64,000 bases of DNA from an uncultured Eubacteriales bacterium (GTDB taxonomy: Bacteria > Bacillota > Clostridia > Christensenellales > Aristaeellaceae), in NCBI GenBank assembly GCA_902790525.1, contig CADASI010000001.1, positions 1 to 64,000 on the forward strand. Reading direction: 5' to 3'. The notes beneath the pieces were generated by a model that saw nothing but the letters and a program-made list of their open reading frames with translations, did no database searches and was not told where the DNA came from. Positions 45,102-53,379 of this stretch are shown piece after piece. The translations under genes and the position numbers were made by a program. Position 1 is the first letter of the stretch. Each line of letters begins with the position of its first letter.

Positions 45102-47635
45102 TGTATCCGAAGGAATTGGAAGGGCTGCGGCAGTGGATATGCTGGCGGCTGGAGCCGGATGCCAAGAGCGAAAAGCCGAGGAAGGTTCCGTATGATCCGA
45201 AGACGGGCCGGAGAGCGTCATCCACGAATCCGGATACCTGGGGTAGCCTGGCCGAGGCACAGGCGGCGCGGGATAAATACATGTTTACCGGGCTGGGCTT
45301 TGTGTTCACAGATGAATGCGGGCTGGTGGGCGTGGACATCGATCATTGCCGGAATGAGGACGGCGGGTGGAATGAAACGGCGTCGGCGATCCTGGAAAGG
45401 TGGCCGTCGTATACCGAGGTGTCTCCGTCCGGATTGGGACTGCACATCTTTTTCCGGGGCGTCATGCCGGGCAAGGGCAACAAGAACAGCACATCGGGCG
45501 TGGAGATGTATGCCGCCGCGCGGTACTTTACGATGACCGGCAATCATCTGGAAGGGACGCCGGATGGCATCGCGGACGGGGCCGAGGCGCTGCCGTGGAT
45601 TCACGCGGCGTACATCGCCAAGCAGAAAAAGGCGCGCAAGGGCAAGCAAGCCGTCATGCGCTCGGTGGCGCTGACCGATGATCAGGTATTGGAAAAGGCG
45701 CAGGGATCGGTGAGCGGCGAGGATTTCATGGCGCTGTGGAGCGGCGAATGGGAGGGCAAATTCGGCAGCCAGTCCGAGGCCGATCTTTCTCTCTGCTGCT
45801 CGCTGGCGTTCTGGACGGGCAAGAATAAGGAGCAAATGGATCGGCTGTTCCGACAATCCGGGCTGTTCCGGGAAAAATGGGATAAGGTACATCACGCCAA
45901 CGGCGCGACGTATGGCGAGGAGACATTGGAGCAGGCGATCCAGCGGACGGAGAACGTATATACGCCGGGCGGCTCGCTGGGCATCTATGAAGCGGATGGC
46001 CGGTATATCCGGGAGCGCGGAGAGAATGTGTATCCGATTACCAACTTCATCGTGCATCCGTTGGAGAAGCTCATTTCGGAAAATGAGACGGTGATGACAT
46101 GTGATCTCGTGAATATCTACGGCGAAACCTTCCGGGAGACTTTCCTGACCACTGATTTCAGCACGGTGCAGAAATTCAAGGGTGTTTTGAACGGTCATAC
46201 CATATCCCTTAGTTTTACCGGCAGCGACGGTGATCTCGAGGTGCTGAAATCCTTCATGGCCCGGATGGAATGGAACGTCCGGTATTGTGTCAATGATATG
46301 GGCCTTCACGCGCATGATGGATGCTGGGTGTATGTGGATCGGAATGGCGCGTTCGCGGCGGGCGGCGCGGATGTGCCCAATCTGGTGCAAAACGAAAAGT
46401 GGGCATCGGTGGAATCCGATATACTGGCAAGGCCGCCGATAACGACGGAGCAGCTGGTCGGAATCGGAAGGGATATGCTGGGATACAATGAGCCCGCGAA
46501 AACGGTGACGGTGCTGGCATGGTGTGCCGGGTGCTTCATAAAGGAAATGCTCCGAAGCAAGGGGATCAAATACCCGCATCTGTTCCTGATCGGCGAGGCG
46601 GGCAGCGGGAAATCTACGACGCTGGAAAGATTCATCCGCCCGCTTTTCGGATTGAATACAATCCTGGCGGCAAGCCAGATTACGAAATTCTCGTTGCTGA
46701 AGGATTCCGCGTCGAGCAATCTTTTCCCGCAGCTGATCGATGAATTCAAGCCGTCGAAGATTGACCGGGGGACGCTGTCGGTGTTGCTGAATCATTTCCG
46801 CTGCGCCTACGATGGGCAGCGTGGTGTTCGCGGGCGCGCGGATCAGAGCACGGTATCATACCAGCTGCTGGCTCCGATTGCGGTGGCCGGGGAGGAATCC
46901 GCAGAGGAAACGGCGGGCCATGAGCGGGAAATGGAATTGCTTTTCAGCAAGCGGGATCTGAATGATCCGGGGGTGAAGATGGCATTCGGGAATATCTCGA
47001 TGAAGGCAGAAATGCTTACGGCCTTCGGTCATGCTCTGCTGCTTACCGCCTTGGGCGTCGATCCGGATACCGTTGTGAAATGGTATGGTGAATCCTTCGC
47101 CCTCTTTGATGACAGGCTGCCCTCGCGCGTCGTTACAAATCTCGCCTGCTGCGTGGCTGGGCTGCGCCTGGTCGAAAAAATGCTCGCGGGATATGGCCTG
47201 GCATGGGGCCAGGTATTCGATGTTACCATGGAGGGGTGCGTTCGGTATCTGGAATATGGCATCCGGGAATATACGCTGGACGGCGGCAATACCAATAAGA
47301 GCGTGGTCGAGCGATCCCTGGAGGTCATGGATCGAATGGGCTTGTCGGATGAGAATTGCCGGATGCTCGAGAGCGGGCAAATCGCTATATGGTTCAAGGG
47401 AATATATGACGGGTTTACCAAGTATCTCCGGGATCACGCGATTATGATGGAATGCTTGAGCTATGCGCAATTCATGAAGCAGATGAGGAGAACGGATTTC
47501 TATGTGGATACGCGGACGGTACGGTTCGCGGATGGGATCAAGAAGGCCGTGATCCTGAATTATGGCCTGCTTGCGGATCGGTGCGACGTTGATGGATTCT
47601 TAGGGACACATGTTGAGGCGCTGTCCTGTAACTAA
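45095..47635 (+). CDS. Primase-helicase (primpol N-terminus plus P-loop helicase)
   Basis: About 846 residues. The N-terminal 170 residues resemble phage primase-polymerases (GLRQWICWRLEP..., GVDIDHC with two catalytic Asp, SPSGLGLHIFFRG). A DUF927/VapE-like helicase module holds Walker A GEAGSGKSTT at about 499-508 and LFPQLIDEF as Walker B. GGAG lies 7 bp before the ATG at 45095, which overlaps the previous stop; an ATG 24 bp earlier is less likely. It unwinds and primes phage DNA replication. It is the central gene of the early operon. Confidence 0.88.
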   Translation: MVMYPKELEGLRQWICWRLEPDAKSEKPRKVPYDPKTGRRASSTNPDTWGSLAEAQAARDKYMFTGLGFVFTDECGLVGVDIDHCRNEDGGWNETASAILERWPSYTEVSPSGLGLHIFFRGVMPGKGNKNSTSGVEMYAAARYFTMTGNHLEGTPDGIADGAEALPWIHAAYIAKQKKARKGKQAVMRSVALTDDQVLEKAQGSVSGEDFMALWSGEWEGKFGSQSEADLSLCCSLAFWTGKNKEQMDRLFRQSGLFREKWDKVHHANGATYGEETLEQAIQRTENVYTPGGSLGIYEADGRYIRERGENVYPITNFIVHPLEKLISENETVMTCDLVNIYGETFRETFLTTDFSTVQKFKGVLNGHTISLSFTGSDGDLEVLKSFMARMEWNVRYCVNDMGLHAHDGCWVYVDRNGAFAAGGADVPNLVQNEKWASVESDILARPPITTEQLVGIGRDMLGYNEPAKTVTVLAWCAGCFIKEMLRSKGIKYPHLFLIGEAGSGKSTTLERFIRPLFGLNTILAASQITKFSLLKDSASSNLFPQLIDEFKPSKIDRGTLSVLLNHFRCAYDGQRGVRGRADQSTVSYQLLAPIAVAGEESAEETAGHEREMELLFSKRDLNDPGVKMAFGNISMKAEMLTAFGHALLLTALGVDPDTVVKWYGESFALFDDRLPSRVVTNLACCVAGLRLVEKMLAGYGLAWGQVFDVTMEGCVRYLEYGIREYTLDGGNTNKSVVERSLEVMDRMGLSDENCRMLESGQIAIWFKGIYDGFTKYLRDHAIMMECLSYAQFMKQMRRTDFYVDTRTVRFADGIKKAVILNYGLLADRCDVDGFLGTHVEALSCN

Positions 47636-47781
47636 AATGATATGTAACCATATTGTGGAATATACCATAGCTACGCGGGAGAGGTCGTCGCGGGTGCGCG
47701 GGCGTGCGTGTGCGCGTGATAATACCCAAGGGGTGTCGAATGTGGCAGTTATCCCCATGGCGGGTTACGATGGGAGGAATA

Positions 47782-48072
47782 ATGGCGGAAAGGGATATTG
47801 TGGCCGCGATCATGCGGTTATTGAAGAAAACGCCGGGGTGCTTCTGCTGGAAGGAGCACGGCGGAATGTACGGGACGGCGGGAATTCCGGATATCATCGC
47901 CTGTGTGGATGGCCGGTTTGTGGCTTTCGAGGTCAAGACGGAAATGGGAAAGCTGTCCCGGCTGCAGGAGATCACGCTAGGGAAGATCAGGGAGGCCGGA
48001 GGGCAGGCCTGCGTGGTGCGGTCGGCGGCGGAGGTCGCCGCGATACTTGGGGAAATGGGGGTGACGGGCTGA
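47782..48072 (+). CDS. VRR-NUC domain nuclease
   Basis: 96 residues. The compact PD-(D/E)XK fold shows GGMYGTAGIPDIIAC and FVAFEVKTEMGKLSRLQ, giving the catalytic Asp, Glu and Lys. VRR-NUC proteins resolve or cut branched DNA and are standard in this phage gene cluster. GGGAGG lies 7 bp before the ATG. Its stop overlaps the next start by one base. Confidence 0.88.
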   Translation: MAERDIVAAIMRLLKKTPGCFCWKEHGGMYGTAGIPDIIACVDGRFVAFEVKTEMGKLSRLQEITLGKIREAGGQACVVRSAAEVAAILGEMGVTG

Positions 48073-48542
48073 TGACTGTGAATACCGTGGATACTCGCGC
48101 GGCGCTGGAATTCCTGGGTAGGGTGCGGGAATTGCGGAGGATGATCGAGAGCAAGGAGCGCCGGATCGAAACGCTGCGGGAATTGGCGACCGGTACGACG
48201 GCGAAGGTTTCCGATATGCCGCGCTCGGATTCGCCGAATCTGCAGAGGATGGAGGCGGCGATATGCAAGGCGGCTGATCTCGAAAGAGAGATTCCTGGGG
48301 ATCGGGCAGCGATGGAATGTGCGCGGGATGAAATCACGGCGGCGATATGCGAGCTGGCGGATTACCGGGAGCAGCAGGTGTTGTTCCATCGCTACGTGGA
48401 ATGCCTGAGGTGGCCCGATGTGGCTGTTGCCTGTGGCTGCCATATCCGGACGGCTCATCGGTATCATAACGACGGGGTTGTCAATATGGCGGGGATCGTT
48501 GAAAAAAAGTTGTCACTACGGGGCCACCATGATAACACTTGA
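48072..48542 (+). CDS. ArpU/sigma-like phage transcription regulator (DUF1492-type)
   Basis: 156 residues. The N-terminal half is a coiled coil; the C-terminal third is a helix-turn-helix (YREQQVLFHRYVECLRWPDVAVACGCHIRTAHRYH) similar to sigma-70 region 4. Such proteins act as late-gene activators in Gram-positive phages. It lies directly before the predicted late promoter, so it may act there. Confidence 0.78.
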   Translation: MTVNTVDTRAALEFLGRVRELRRMIESKERRIETLRELATGTTAKVSDMPRSDSPNLQRMEAAICKAADLEREIPGDRAAMECARDEITAAICELADYREQQVLFHRYVECLRWPDVAVACGCHIRTAHRYHNDGVVNMAGIVEKKLSLRGHHDNT

Positions 48543-48568
48543 CGGCCACGTGGTGCCACGTGTATAGT
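48539..48568 (+). promoter_or_regulatory. Predicted late promoter with two CACGTG sites 10 bp apart
   Basis: TTGACG (48539-48544), 18 bp, TATAGT (48563-48568). Within the spacer are CACGTG at 48547-48552 and 48557-48562, spaced by one helical turn. A protein binding both would cover the promoter. Confidence 0.65.
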
Positions 48569-48590
48569 GTATCATAGAGAAATCGGGATG

Positions 48591-48630
48591 AGGACCTAGG
48601 GCGCTGAAGCATGGCGTCCGAGGTCCTTTT
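48591..48630 (+). terminator. Promoter-proximal terminator of the late operon
   Basis: GGACCT...GGGCGC pairs with GCGTCC...AGGTCC (48592-48597 and 48621-48626 plus an inner stem), followed by TTTTGTT. It lies about 20 bp after the expected transcript start, so late genes probably need antitermination. Confidence 0.7.
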
Positions 48631-48645
48631 GTTATGGAGGAAGCG

Positions 48646-49011
48646 ATGCCCAGGAAACCCAAGAAACCCTGCCGGTATCCCGGCTGCCCAAACCTGACCG
48701 AGGAATCTTACTGCCCGGATCACAAGAAGCTGGTCGCCGCCCGGTACAACCGATATGAGCGGACGCCAGAAATGAAGAAGAGGTACAACGGTGCGTGGCC
48801 AGCCATCCGGCGCAGGTATATCGAGGCCCATCCCCTATGCGAGATGTGTCGCCGGGAAGGGCGGGTGACTGCGGCGGAGGAAGTCCATCATATTCTGCCG
48901 CTGGCGGACGGCGGTACGCATGACGCCGACAATCTCATGTCCCTCTGTAAGTCCTGCCATTCTCGCATCACGGCGACCGAAGGCGGGCGATGGGGCAGGT
49001 CCAGGGGCTGA
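48646..49011 (+). CDS. HNH endonuclease upstream of the terminase genes
   Basis: 121 residues. An N-terminal C..PGCPNL..YCPDH zinc finger is followed by the HNH core: CEMC, EEVHHILPLADGG (catalytic His pair), DNLMSLCKSCHSRIT. This protein is encoded next to terS in many cos-type phages and helps the terminase cut concatemers. GGAGG lies 6 bp before the ATG at 48646. Confidence 0.9.
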   Translation: MPRKPKKPCRYPGCPNLTEESYCPDHKKLVAARYNRYERTPEMKKRYNGAWPAIRRRYIEAHPLCEMCRREGRVTAAEEVHHILPLADGGTHDADNLMSLCKSCHSRITATEGGRWGRSRG

Positions 49012-49136
49012 GTAAATCTCAAAATGACGTTTCCCACATAGCGGGCGATCCCCTTCGCGTGAATTTTCGCGGATTCAAATACGGGTATAGCCCGCTGTTT
49101 CTATGTCCATAAGCCCTGGGGATCGGAGGTGACGGT

Positions 49137-49682
49137 ATGGCAAACGGACAGGGAGGCGCACGCATCGGCGCGGGCCGGAAAAAGAAGGCACTTGCCGATA
49201 ATCTCGCGGATGGGAATCCGGGTAAGCGCAAGCTGACCGTCCTTGACTTCACCGATGCCGCTGCCGATCTCAACGGGCAAGAAATGCCGCCGCCCAAGGC
49301 ATACCTGGCGGCGAAGCAAAAGAACGGCAAGGATCTGATTGCCGTAGAAATCTACACCGAGACATGGCAATGGCTCGCGGAGCGCGACTGCGCGCACCTG
49401 ATCCCGAAGCAAATTCTGGAGCAGTACGCCATGGCGATCTCCCGCTGGATTCAATGCGAGGAATGCATCACGGAATACGGATTCCTGGCCAAGCATCCCA
49501 CCACGGGCAACGCCATCCCTTCTCCTTATGTGGCCATGAGCCAATCTTTCTCTAAGCAGGCCAACAACCTGTGGTACCAGATTTATCAGGTCGTCCGGGA
49601 GAACTGCTCGGTGGAATACAAGGGCGCGACGCCACACGATGATATGATGGAACGCCTGCTCTCTGCCAGGCGTGGAGGTTGA
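49137..49682 (+). CDS. Terminase small subunit (P27 family)
   Basis: 181 residues. The N-terminal RIGAGRKKKALADNLADGNPGKRKL resembles the P27-type DNA-binding start, then a helical part ending DMMERLLSARRGG. It recognises the packaging site and loads the large subunit. GGAGG lies 8 bp before the ATG. Unusually, terL is 9.8 kb away, not adjacent. Confidence 0.82.
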   Translation: MANGQGGARIGAGRKKKALADNLADGNPGKRKLTVLDFTDAAADLNGQEMPPPKAYLAAKQKNGKDLIAVEIYTETWQWLAERDCAHLIPKQILEQYAMAISRWIQCEECITEYGFLAKHPTTGNAIPSPYVAMSQSFSKQANNLWYQIYQVVRENCSVEYKGATPHDDMMERLLSARRGG

Positions 49683-49684
49683 CA

Positions 49685-50272
49685 TTGAACATTCAGAACA
49701 TAGCGCTGGCCGATCTTCACCCCTACGCGAAAAATCCGCGCAAGAACGACGAGGCCGTCAGCGCGGTTGCCGCCAGCATCCGGCAGTTCGGATTTCTGGT
49801 GCCGCTGGTGATTGATCGGAACCATGAGATTGTCGCCGGTCATACCCGATACCGCGCAGCGAAGCAGCTGGGCATGAAGGAAGTACCCTGCGTTGTTGCA
49901 GATGAACTGACCGAGGATCAGATTAAGGCCTTCCGGCTGGCCGACAACAAGGTCGGCGAGCTGGCGTCCTGGGACATGGATTTGCTGCCGCTGGAATTGG
50001 CGGACATCGTCATGCCCATGGCCGACTTCGGCTTCGAGGTCATCTCAGAGGATGAATTCGGGGATTCCTTTACGCTGGACGACGGCGAGAAGAAGCCCTT
50101 CCAGCAGATATCTATTACCGTTCACGACGAACAGGCCAAATTGATCTTGGCCGCCATCAAGTATGTTTACGACCACAAGGCCGTGACGGAGACTTTCACC
50201 AACGAGAATCACAACGGGAACGGGCTATATGAGGTGGTACGAGAATGGGCCGTGCAAAAGAAATTGTTATGA
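49685..50272 (+). CDS. ParB/Srx-fold nuclease-like protein
   Basis: 195 residues. The ParB N-terminal motif is clear: LHPYAKNPRKND, IRQFGFLVPLVID, IVAGHTRYRAAKQLG and IKAFRLADNKVGE. In phages such domains occur with modification genes. The start is TTG at 49685 with GGAGG 6 bp upstream; a TTG at 49679 has no room for it. It overlaps the start of the Mom gene, so they are coupled. Confidence 0.85.
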   Translation: MNIQNIALADLHPYAKNPRKNDEAVSAVAASIRQFGFLVPLVIDRNHEIVAGHTRYRAAKQLGMKEVPCVVADELTEDQIKAFRLADNKVGELASWDMDLLPLELADIVMPMADFGFEVISEDEFGDSFTLDDGEKKPFQQISITVHDEQAKLILAAIKYVYDHKAVTETFTNENHNGNGLYEVVREWAVQKKLL

Positions 50273-50985
50273 GGGTCATCCCCTCCACGGTGGCAAACCC
50301 CTTCATCCGGGCGCACCACTATTCCGGGAAGGTCGTCAACAATTCCAAGCTACACTTCGGTGTTTTCCTGGATGGTACCCTGCATGGCGTCATGTCCTAC
50401 GGCCCATCGCTGGATAAAAGCAAGATCATCGGACTTGTGGCGGATACCGGCTGGAATGAATTCCTGGAGTTGAACCGGATGGCGTTCGATTCCGTGCTGC
50501 CGCGCAATTCCGAGAGCCGGGCCATCTCCATGAGCATCAAGCTGCTGCGGAAATACGCTCCCCAGGTCAAGTGGATCATCTCCTTCGCCGACGCCTGCTC
50601 CTGCGGCGACGGCGCGATCTACCGGGCCAGCAATTTCGTGCTGACCGGGATCAAGGAGAATCTCAACCTGGCGGAACTGCCGGATGGCACACGCATCCAC
50701 AAGATGACGCTGGCCAGCAATCCCACCACGCCCAGGAAGGAGCTACACGGCCTCACGTTTTTCGACGTGACCGGTGGCACCTATGATTTCAAGAAGTATC
50801 TGGCCTATGTCGGCGCGACGCCGATTCCCGGTTTTCAGCTGCGGTACATTTACTTTATTGACCGGGCTTGCCGGGCAAAGCTGACCGTGCCGGAGATTCC
50901 GTTCTCCCGGATCGACGAGCTTGGAGCCGGGATGTACAAGGGGGAGAAGATTACCCAGGCATCGCGGCATACGATGCCTGGGTGA
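50245..50985 (+). CDS. Mom-family DNA adenine modification protein
   Basis: 246 residues. GNAT-like fold related to phage Mu Mom, which adds a carbamoylmethyl-type group to adenine N6 and protects DNA from restriction. Family features seen: FIRAHHYSGKVVNNS near the start, HFGVFLDG, GDGAIYRASNFVLTG and the late YIYFIDR. An internal ATG at 50269 could also be used. It overlaps the ParB stop by 28 bp. The preceding ParB-like and following PAPS reductase and methylase genes form a modification group. Confidence 0.85.
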   Translation: MGRAKEIVMRVIPSTVANPFIRAHHYSGKVVNNSKLHFGVFLDGTLHGVMSYGPSLDKSKIIGLVADTGWNEFLELNRMAFDSVLPRNSESRAISMSIKLLRKYAPQVKWIISFADACSCGDGAIYRASNFVLTGIKENLNLAELPDGTRIHKMTLASNPTTPRKELHGLTFFDVTGGTYDFKKYLAYVGATPIPGFQLRYIYFIDRACRAKLTVPEIPFSRIDELGAGMYKGEKITQASRHTMPG

Positions 50986-50996
50986 TGGGGGTGGTT

Positions 50997-51620
50997 TTAC
51001 TCCACAATACGCGACTTCATCTTCTCGACCATGTCCCAGATGGCGGCATCCAGGACAAACGGTTCGGTGAAAGCGTTGAGCACGATGCCCGCCAGTTTTT
51101 TCTCGTTATTACGAGCCAGAGGAATGACTTCCAGCATATGCTTCTGAACCTTGGAGAAATGCTCCCCATATTCGCCCATGGCTTCCGCTGTGGAAAAGAT
51201 CGGGAAGAAGAACGCATCTCCGTTTTGCAGAATATCCGGAATAAACCTTGTGACATCGTGGGCCACGATTTCTTTCCCGACAAGAGAATCCAGATCGTCC
51301 TTTGCGCCGAGCACCATTTCCTCAATGCGCTTCTGGTCGGCTTCACTCATAACAACGTTGCAGGGAACCCAGACGAAGCTGTCCCGGAGAATCTCCATAA
51401 TCGTGATGAGATTCTGTTCATTACGTTCACGATTGAATGCGGTGACCGCCGCCTCAAGCATGCTGCCGTCTTCCAGGTCCTTGGCGGTAATCTTCTGACT
51501 GGGATTCATATTGGAATAGCAGACAATCTCCTTGTTTTCGTCTTCATGGACAAAGAAGGCAATCTGCTCGCCCGCATGATAACCGAAATCCTGATTAGGT
51601 TCGTTGAGGAGGATTCCCAT
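50997..51620 (-). CDS. SseB-like protein (C-terminal part of a split gene)
   Basis: 207 residues from the first ATG. It shows an SseB N-terminal-type domain (GDAFFFPIFSTAEAMGEYGEHF...MLEVIPLARNNEKKLAGIVLNAFTEPFVL). Upstream of the ATG the same frame stays open for 30 more codons (RDGLRPEGCWVRINGL), typical for a DUF2185/Imm33-like domain, and then meets the TGA of the preceding gene. The two are therefore likely one ancestral protein broken by a stop. No start codon with a ribosome site precedes the open part. Confidence 0.65.
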   Translation of the reverse strand: MGILLNEPNQDFGYHAGEQIAFFVHEDENKEIVCYSNMNPSQKITAKDLEDGSMLEAAVTAFNRERNEQNLITIMEILRDSFVWVPCNVVMSEADQKRIEEMVLGAKDDLDSLVGKEIVAHDVTRFIPDILQNGDAFFFPIFSTAEAMGEYGEHFSKVQKHMLEVIPLARNNEKKLAGIVLNAFTEPFVLDAAIWDMVEKMKSRIVE

Positions 51621-51710
51621 GAGGCAGTGATCCCCAAGGCCATTGATGCGGACCCAGCACCCCTCGGGCCGCAGGCCGTCCCGGGTTAGAAAGACGAGGA
51701 CATCGTCGAT

Positions 51711-52121
51711 TCATTCCTTATCCCTGCAGCCATCCAGGAAGATCATCTCCCGGCTTTTCTCGACATCCTCGGGAGCGTTGTATTCACGCACAATATCAAG
51801 TTTGGAAGCATAGCGCTTCGCCAGCTCGTCCTTTTCATCCGGAAAATAGAGGCATTCATCCTCTTCAATAGCGCCGATCCGGATAAACGATCTGATGGAT
51901 TCATTGGTGTCGGCAAATCGGAAGCCTTTGCTGGTTTTCTGTGCCATGGCCAGTATTTCCAGCGTAAGGCCGCACGACCGGTCAATATATCCATAGGCCA
52001 GCAGGTAATTCGCAGCCTTTGCCCCGGGGAAATCCTGTATTGCCGGTCTCAGGCTGTCTTTTATAGGGACGGCGACAAAATGGTGATAAAAGGGCCTGAA
52101 TCCTGCATCCTTGTAATTCAT
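51711..52121 (-). CDS. N-terminal part of the same split gene, unknown domain
   Basis: 136 residues. AGGAGG lies 7 bp before the ATG at 52121 and a near-consensus promoter precedes it. The domain (AGFRPFYHHFVAVPIKD..., ending EKSREMIFLDGCRDKE) is not one I can name. It ends in TGA, after which the frame continues without interruption into the SseB-like part. It is a minus-strand gene inside plus-strand late genes, as expected for a phage moron. Confidence 0.65.
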   Translation of the reverse strand: MNYKDAGFRPFYHHFVAVPIKDSLRPAIQDFPGAKAANYLLAYGYIDRSCGLTLEILAMAQKTSKGFRFADTNESIRSFIRIGAIEEDECLYFPDEKDELAKRYASKLDIVREYNAPEDVEKSREMIFLDGCRDKE

Positions 52122-52225
52122 GAGGTGGCCTCCTTCCTTGTGATGATCCAATTCTATCAGAATTGGCTGGCATATGGGTCGCCTGGTACGCGACAATTTC
52201 CCTTAATTGGGATTGTGTTTTCACG

Positions 52226-52254
52226 ATTATAACATACATCCAGAGTTACATCAA
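52226..52254 (-). promoter_or_regulatory. Promoter of the split SseB-like gene
   Basis: On the minus strand TTGATG, 17 bp, TATAAT (52231-52226), 105 bp before the ATG and 3 bp from the tRNA-like element on the other strand. Confidence 0.75.
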
Positions 52255-52257
52255 CAT

Positions 52258-52331
52258 GCGCCGGTAGTTCAAGCAGAACGCCCACCATTCCTGGTGGGAG
52301 ATGTGGGTCCGAATCCACACCCGGCGCTCCA
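52258..52331 (+). tRNA. tRNA-Gly-like element (UCC-type anticodon loop), degenerate
   Basis: The acceptor stem is GCGCCGG/CCGGCGC, then T and encoded CCA. The D stem GTTC/GAAC has a short 5-base loop without GG. The anticodon arm CCCAC/GTGGG has an 8-base loop CATTCCTG containing UCC. The T arm TGTGG/CCACA has loop GTCCGAAT. It aligns with tRNA-Gly but loops differ from the norm, so it may be a diverged phage tRNA, a decoy, or a remnant. Confidence 0.6.
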
Positions 52332-52347
52332 ATTATGAGAGGTATCT

Positions 52348-53379
52348 ATGCACCAACTATGGGAACTTCAACAAAAACAATCGCTCCCGCTTAATGGAAA
52401 GGTAGTTCTGACGCAGCAGCGCATTCGGGAATGGTATGAGCACTGGAATGGAGAGGTCTACGTCTCCTTCTCTGGTGGCAAGGATTCCACCGTTCTTCTT
52501 CATCTCGTGCGCGATCTGTACCCGGATGTGCCCGCCGTGTTCTCGGATACCGGTCTGGAATTTCCGGAGATCAGGGAATTCGTGAAGACGATCCCCAATG
52601 TGATCTGGCTCAAGCCGGAGATGTCTTTCCGGAAGGTGCTGGAAAAACATGGCTATCCGGTTATCGGCAAAGAACAGGCCAAATGGATCGAGGAAACCCG
52701 GCGCGCCGATGCTGAGGCCCAGCGCAGACGTTTGTACGGATTCCGGCCCAATGGCGAGAAGAGCACTTTCCGCATTTCGGAGCAGTGGCACTACCTGTTG
52801 AACGCGCCGTTCAAGATCAGCGACCAATGCTGCAATGAAATGAAGAAAAAGCCAATGAAGCGCTTTGCCCATGAGAGCGGGCGCTATCCGATCATCGGCA
52901 CAATGGCATCAGAATCCAAGCTGCGCACCCAGCATTGGCTCAAGGAAGGCTGCAATGCCTATGATGCCAAGCGGCCGACCAGCAAACCCATGTCTTTCTG
53001 GACGGAGGATGATGTGTGGGCATACATCCGGGAGAATAATATCCCGTATGCCAAGGTTTACGATATGGGTTATATCCGGACCGGATGCATCTTCTGCATG
53101 TTCGGAGCGCAGTTTGATGGCGAACCCACGCGATTCCAGCGCTTGCAGCGCACCCATCCGAAGCTGTGGCGCTACTGCATGAGGGACTGGGACGCCGGTG
53201 GCCTGGGAATGCGCCAGGTGCTGGAATACCTTGGAATCCCCTTCGAGAACTATATAGGAGCGATCAATGGAGATACAAAAAATACCGGCTGCCAGGCTGA
53301 ATCCTGCGGCCTACAATCCCCGTGTCGATCTGAAGCCGGGCGACAAGGAATACGAGAAGCTCAAGCGCTCGATCCATGA
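52348..53379 (+). CDS. Phage PAPS-reductase-family protein
   Basis: 343 residues as an open frame. PP-loop SFSGGKDSTVLLHL at about 40, VFSDTGLEFPEI, ISDQCCNEMKKKP, then IIGTMASES and RTGCIFCMFGAQFDG with Cys pairs for an Fe-S site. Such genes are common in phages with modification loci; they may serve sulfur or nucleotide metabolism. The last 37 codons overlap the next gene by 113 bp in another frame, and homologs end near the overlap, so the natural C-terminus may be shorter or shifted. Confidence 0.82.
   Translation: MHQLWELQQKQSLPLNGKVVLTQQRIREWYEHWNGEVYVSFSGGKDSTVLLHLVRDLYPDVPAVFSDTGLEFPEIREFVKTIPNVIWLKPEMSFRKVLEKHGYPVIGKEQAKWIEETRRADAEAQRRRLYGFRPNGEKSTFRISEQWHYLLNAPFKISDQCCNEMKKKPMKRFAHESGRYPIIGTMASESKLRTQHWLKEGCNAYDAKRPTSKPMSFWTEDDVWAYIRENNIPYAKVYDMGYIRTGCIFCMFGAQFDGEPTRFQRLQRTHPKLWRYCMRDWDAGGLGMRQVLEYLGIPFENYIGAINGDTKNTGCQAESCGLQSPCRSEAGRQGIREAQALDP

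Noticed and set aside
45218..46795. 525-residue minus-strand frame opposite the primase-helicase
   Set aside because: Shadow frame, Arg/His-rich, no domain.
51711..51713. TGA read as selenocysteine or tryptophan in the split SseB-like gene
   Set aside because: No SECIS-like hairpin stands out just downstream, and TGA is used as a normal stop by many genes in the window.
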